Assembly: GCF_016862395.1 (NCBI RefSeq)
Contig: NZ_BOMW01000013.1
Coordinates: forward strand, 1 to 64,000
Reading direction: 5' to 3'
DNA length: 64,000 bases
Origin: Actinoplanes siamensis
GTDB taxonomy: Bacteria; Actinomycetota; Actinomycetes; Mycobacteriales; Micromonosporaceae
Part shown: positions 61,962 to 64,000 of the stretch, piece after piece
How positions within the stretch are numbered: the first letter of the stretch is position 1
How the letters are laid out: every line of letters begins with the position of its first letter
Notes under the pieces: model-generated
The model's input: only the letters and a program-made list of their open reading frames with translations
What the model was told of the DNA's origin: nothing
Databases searched by the model: none
Made by a program: the position numbers and the translations under genes

Positions 61962-62043
61962 CTGGTGGTCCTTTCTGCACGCGGCGGGCCGGCCTCGGTG
62001 CGCGCGGCGGCGTGACCAGCCTGCCCAATCTACCGGCTTCCCG

Positions 62044-62081
62044 AGTGGGCGATTGCCCACTAGAGTGGGCGCATGCCCACT
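62044..62081. promoter_or_regulatory. Twin perfect operators flanking a leaderless promoter
   Basis: AGTGGGC-N4-GCCCACT occurs twice: 62044-62061 and 62064-62081, centres 20 bp apart (two helical turns). A TAGAGT -10 box (62061-62066) lies between and into both. The ATG of the methyltransferase (62073) lies inside the second site, 7 bp after the box, so the mRNA probably starts at the start codon. Confidence 0.85.
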
Positions 62082-62870
62082 GACCCTCAGATGCATCAGC
62101 TCCGGCAGGCCGCGGAGTCGTTCGGCGTGGACGCCGCGCGCTACGACCGCACCCGCCCGCCGTACCCGCTCTCGCTGCTGAGCCGGATCCTGGCGGCCTC
62201 GCCGGGGCGCGACGTGCTGAACGCCGGGTGCGGCACCGGGATCGAGTCGCGGCAGTTCCAGGCGCTCGGCTGCACGGTGCTAGGCGTCGAGCCCGATCCG
62301 CGGATGGCCGACTTCGCCCGCTCGACAGGCGTCCCGGTGGAGGTCGCCACATTCGAGGACTGGGAGCCGGCCGGGCGGACATTCGACCTGGTCGTGGCCG
62401 GGACGGCGTGGCACTGGGTGGATCCGGTGGCGGGTGCCCGCCAGGCGGCCCGGGCACTGGTCCCGGGCGGCCGGCTGGCGCCGTTCTGGCACACGTTCAC
62501 GCTGCCCGGCGAGCTGGCCGCCGCGATGGGGGAGGCGCTGCGGCGACTGGTGCCGGACTCGCCGTTCGCGATGAGCCGCCGGCCGCCCGGATCGCCGCTC
62601 GACAATTACCGGCCGATCCTGGACAAGGCGGCGGACGGGATCCGCGCGGCCGGCGGGTTCGGGGCTGTCGAGCAGTGGCAGGTGGACTGGGAGAAGGTGT
62701 ATACGCGGGACGAATGGCTGGACCAGCTGCCCACGTCCGGGGCGCTGACCAGGCTCGCGCCGGGGCAGATCGCGCAGGTGCAGGAGGCGGCCGGCGCGGC
62801 TGTCGACCGGCTGGGCGGGAGCGTCCCGATGGCGTACACCTCGGTCGCGGTCACCGCGCTCCGGCAGTGA
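62073..62870 (+). CDS. SAM-dependent methyltransferase, leaderless and TetR-controlled
   Basis: A 265-residue class I methyltransferase. SAM-binding motif I is VLNAGCGTGIESRQF at about residue 48 (the usual Asp is Asn), with motif II VLGVEPDPRM, motif III FDLVVAGTAWHWVDP and LVPGGRLAPFWHTF. WHWVDP is typical of the Tam/UbiE-like set that act on small acids. The start ATG 62073 has no ribosome site; it lies 7 bp after a TAGAGT box, as in leaderless mRNAs. Substrate unknown. A repressor gene is divergent, so the gene is probably induced by its substrate. Confidence 0.9.
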   Translation: MPTDPQMHQLRQAAESFGVDAARYDRTRPPYPLSLLSRILAASPGRDVLNAGCGTGIESRQFQALGCTVLGVEPDPRMADFARSTGVPVEVATFEDWEPAGRTFDLVVAGTAWHWVDPVAGARQAARALVPGGRLAPFWHTFTLPGELAAAMGEALRRLVPDSPFAMSRRPPGSPLDNYRPILDKAADGIRAAGGFGAVEQWQVDWEKVYTRDEWLDQLPTSGALTRLAPGQIAQVQEAAGAAVDRLGGSVPMAYTSVAVTALRQ

Positions 62871-62923
62871 CCACAACAGAGCCCGGCCTGATCGCGGCCG
62901 AGGTACCGCCCCGGGCCGGCTGA

Positions 62924-64000
62924 TCAGCCGGCGGCGGCCGGGACGGTCACCGTGGTGCGCACGGTGGCGCGGTTGAGGTCGTCGACCCGGATGGTGAAGG
63001 CGATCTCGTAGCGCCCCGGCAGCGGGAAGGACACCGAGCCCAGCGAGTGGTGCGGCGGGTCCAGGCCGAGCAGCGGCTCCTTGACCGCCTCCAGGTCCTG
63101 GTCGAGGTACTTCGTGCTGATCGCCCACTCGGCCGGCGGGAGCGGCCTGCCCTCCGGGGTGTAGAGGAACGCGTGCACGGTGTTGTACTCGCCCAGCTCG
63201 ACCGGGTAGATGTTGAACTGGAGTGTGTAGAGCGGGCAGGTCAGCGTCTGCGACACGCCGTCGCCGCGGACCGCCCCGGCCTCCGCGCCGGCCGTGCGGC
63301 TCGGGTTGACCTGGACCAGCACCGCGCTCAGGCCCAGGATCACCACGGTCGCCAGCACCTCGATGCCGACCGTGCGGCGCAGGCCGGCGCCGGCCCGGGA
63401 GCGCCGGACGAACCGGCGGGCGACGGCCGCGACGGCGAGGACCGCGACCAGGACGGCCAGCTTGGTGAGCAGCAGGCGGCCGTACCCGGTCCGGACCAGC
63501 GCGTCCACCGAGCCCACCTGGACCACCGCCTGCACCGACCCGGCGATCGCCAGCCACAGCACGGACAGCGCGGCCCACCGCGACCAGACCGGCAGCAGCA
63601 CGCCGAGCACCCGGCGGTCGGTGCCGCGCAGCACGAAGACCAGCAGCGTGACCAGGCCGCCGAGCCAGAGCGCCATGGTGGCCAGGTGCACGACGTCGAC
63701 GGCGACGGTGACCGCCGGCATCGGGGCGGCGACCGCGTGACCGGTCAGCGGCCACGTCGCCAACCCGCCGAGCCCCAGCAGGCCCACGGCGACGGCCCGC
63801 GTGCGGTTGCCCGTCGCGCGGCGGCGGAGCAGGGGTGGGAGCAGGACGAACAGGATTGCCAGCACGGCCAGCCGGGCCAGCATCGCCAGGCCGAACCGGC
63901 TGGTGGCGACCTCGGCCAGCTCACCGGCGGAGATCTGCCAGAGAGCGGCGCCGCTGGCCTGCTGTGCCTGCGAGCCCAGAGCGCCCAGCGCGGAGAGGGC
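62924..64000 (-). CDS. CopD-family copper resistance membrane protein, 3' part
   Basis: The 3' part of a gene that extends beyond the window at 64000: the frame is open to the edge, giving 358 residues here. The sequence before the first in-window Met (LSALGALGSQAQQASGAALWQISAGELAEVATSRFG) reads as a continuing extracytoplasmic loop. CopD-type marks: about seven hydrophobic segments and VHLATMALWLGGLVTLLVF (with His and Trp), followed by GYGRLLLTKLAVLVAVL. A C-terminal beta domain (about 120 residues, from VNPSRTAGAE) resembles YtkA/FixH-like units. It probably imports or binds copper together with an N-terminal CopC domain outside the window. Confidence 0.85.
   Translation of the reverse strand, partial: ALSALGALGSQAQQASGAALWQISAGELAEVATSRFGLAMLARLAVLAILFVLLPPLLRRRATGNRTRAVAVGLLGLGGLATWPLTGHAVAAPMPAVTVAVDVVHLATMALWLGGLVTLLVFVLRGTDRRVLGVLLPVWSRWAALSVLWLAIAGSVQAVVQVGSVDALVRTGYGRLLLTKLAVLVAVLAVAAVARRFVRRSRAGAGLRRTVGIEVLATVVILGLSAVLVQVNPSRTAGAEAGAVRGDGVSQTLTCPLYTLQFNIYPVELGEYNTVHAFLYTPEGRPLPPAEWAISTKYLDQDLEAVKEPLLGLDPPHHSLGSVSFPLPGRYEIAFTIRVDDLNRATVRTTVTVPAAAG

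Noticed and set aside
61962..62096. Upstream extension of the minus-strand TetR frame across the operator sites
   Set aside because: It would overlap the palindromes and the divergent methyltransferase start; GTG 61961 with AAGGA fits the family N-terminus.

Overview
The window is chromosomal DNA of a very high-GC, Gram-positive actinobacterium. The basis is third-position G/C in nearly every codon, frequent GTG/TTG starts, probable leaderless genes, Tat and lipoprotein exports, TIGR03089 and DUF5990-type proteins, and an actinobacterial-style paa operon with PaaN. The overall gene style resembles Micromonosporaceae (for example Actinoplanes), but that placement is inference. I see no rRNA, tRNA, CRISPR array, phage or insertion sequence.

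Layout. 0-6.3 kb: a small charged protein, a TerC-family membrane protein with a structured leader, a DODA/YgiD-like dioxygenase with palindromic operators, a GPP34-domain protein, and an APC permease/GNAT acetyltransferase pair closed by a clear terminator. 6.3-12.7 kb: a myo-inositol locus that is half destroyed. iolB, a three-gene sugar ABC importer and an iolG-like dehydrogenase are intact, while iolC, iolD and mmsA(iolA) survive only as short remnants. 12.7-18.9 kb: a complete phenylacetyl-CoA epoxidase operon paaN-paaABCDE with a divergent TetR (PaaR-like) repressor and an operator between the promoter boxes. 18.9-22.3 kb: TIGR03089 protein, a methyltransferase, two small proteins and two tandem-repeat patches. 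22.3-28.9 kb: a single-chain ABC exporter with one degenerate ATPase site, a membrane metallophosphoesterase, a P-loop kinase and two Cys-rich small proteins.

28.9-34.9 kb: a sulfotransferase and a beta-propeller protein, a soluble Ser/Thr kinase behind an intrinsic-terminator-like leader, a universal stress protein/APC permease operon overlapping it tail to tail, and a STAS anti-sigma antagonist. 35.1-43.4 kb: a Tat-exported dimethylformamidase-beta-like protein, then five tightly packed minus-strand genes (TPR protein, esterase, ATP-grasp enzyme, family 9 cellulase, cytochrome P450) with a CebR/CelR-type box inside the start of the cellulase gene. 43.6-48.3 kb: a bacteriophytochrome kinase, an Rcp1-like response regulator and a SpoIIE-type phosphatase, plus a DUF5990 protein. 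48.4-52.4 kb: SNF2 helicase and SWIM zinc-finger protein. 52.5-60.2 kb: a secreted repeat protein, a zinc-ribbon SDR, an MMPL exporter with a ~590-residue disordered tail full of repeated short motifs, a membrane-anchored protein and an FKBP isomerase. 60.4-64 kb: YaaA, a TetR/methyltransferase divergent pair with two perfect operators around a leaderless start, and the 3' part of a CopD-family gene running off the window.

Functional themes: aromatic and sugar-alcohol catabolism (paa, remnant iol), plant-polymer degradation (GH9 with CebR box), and light/stress partner-switching (phytochrome, response regulator, PP2C, STAS, USP, STPK). All family names come from motif recognition by eye; no database search was run.
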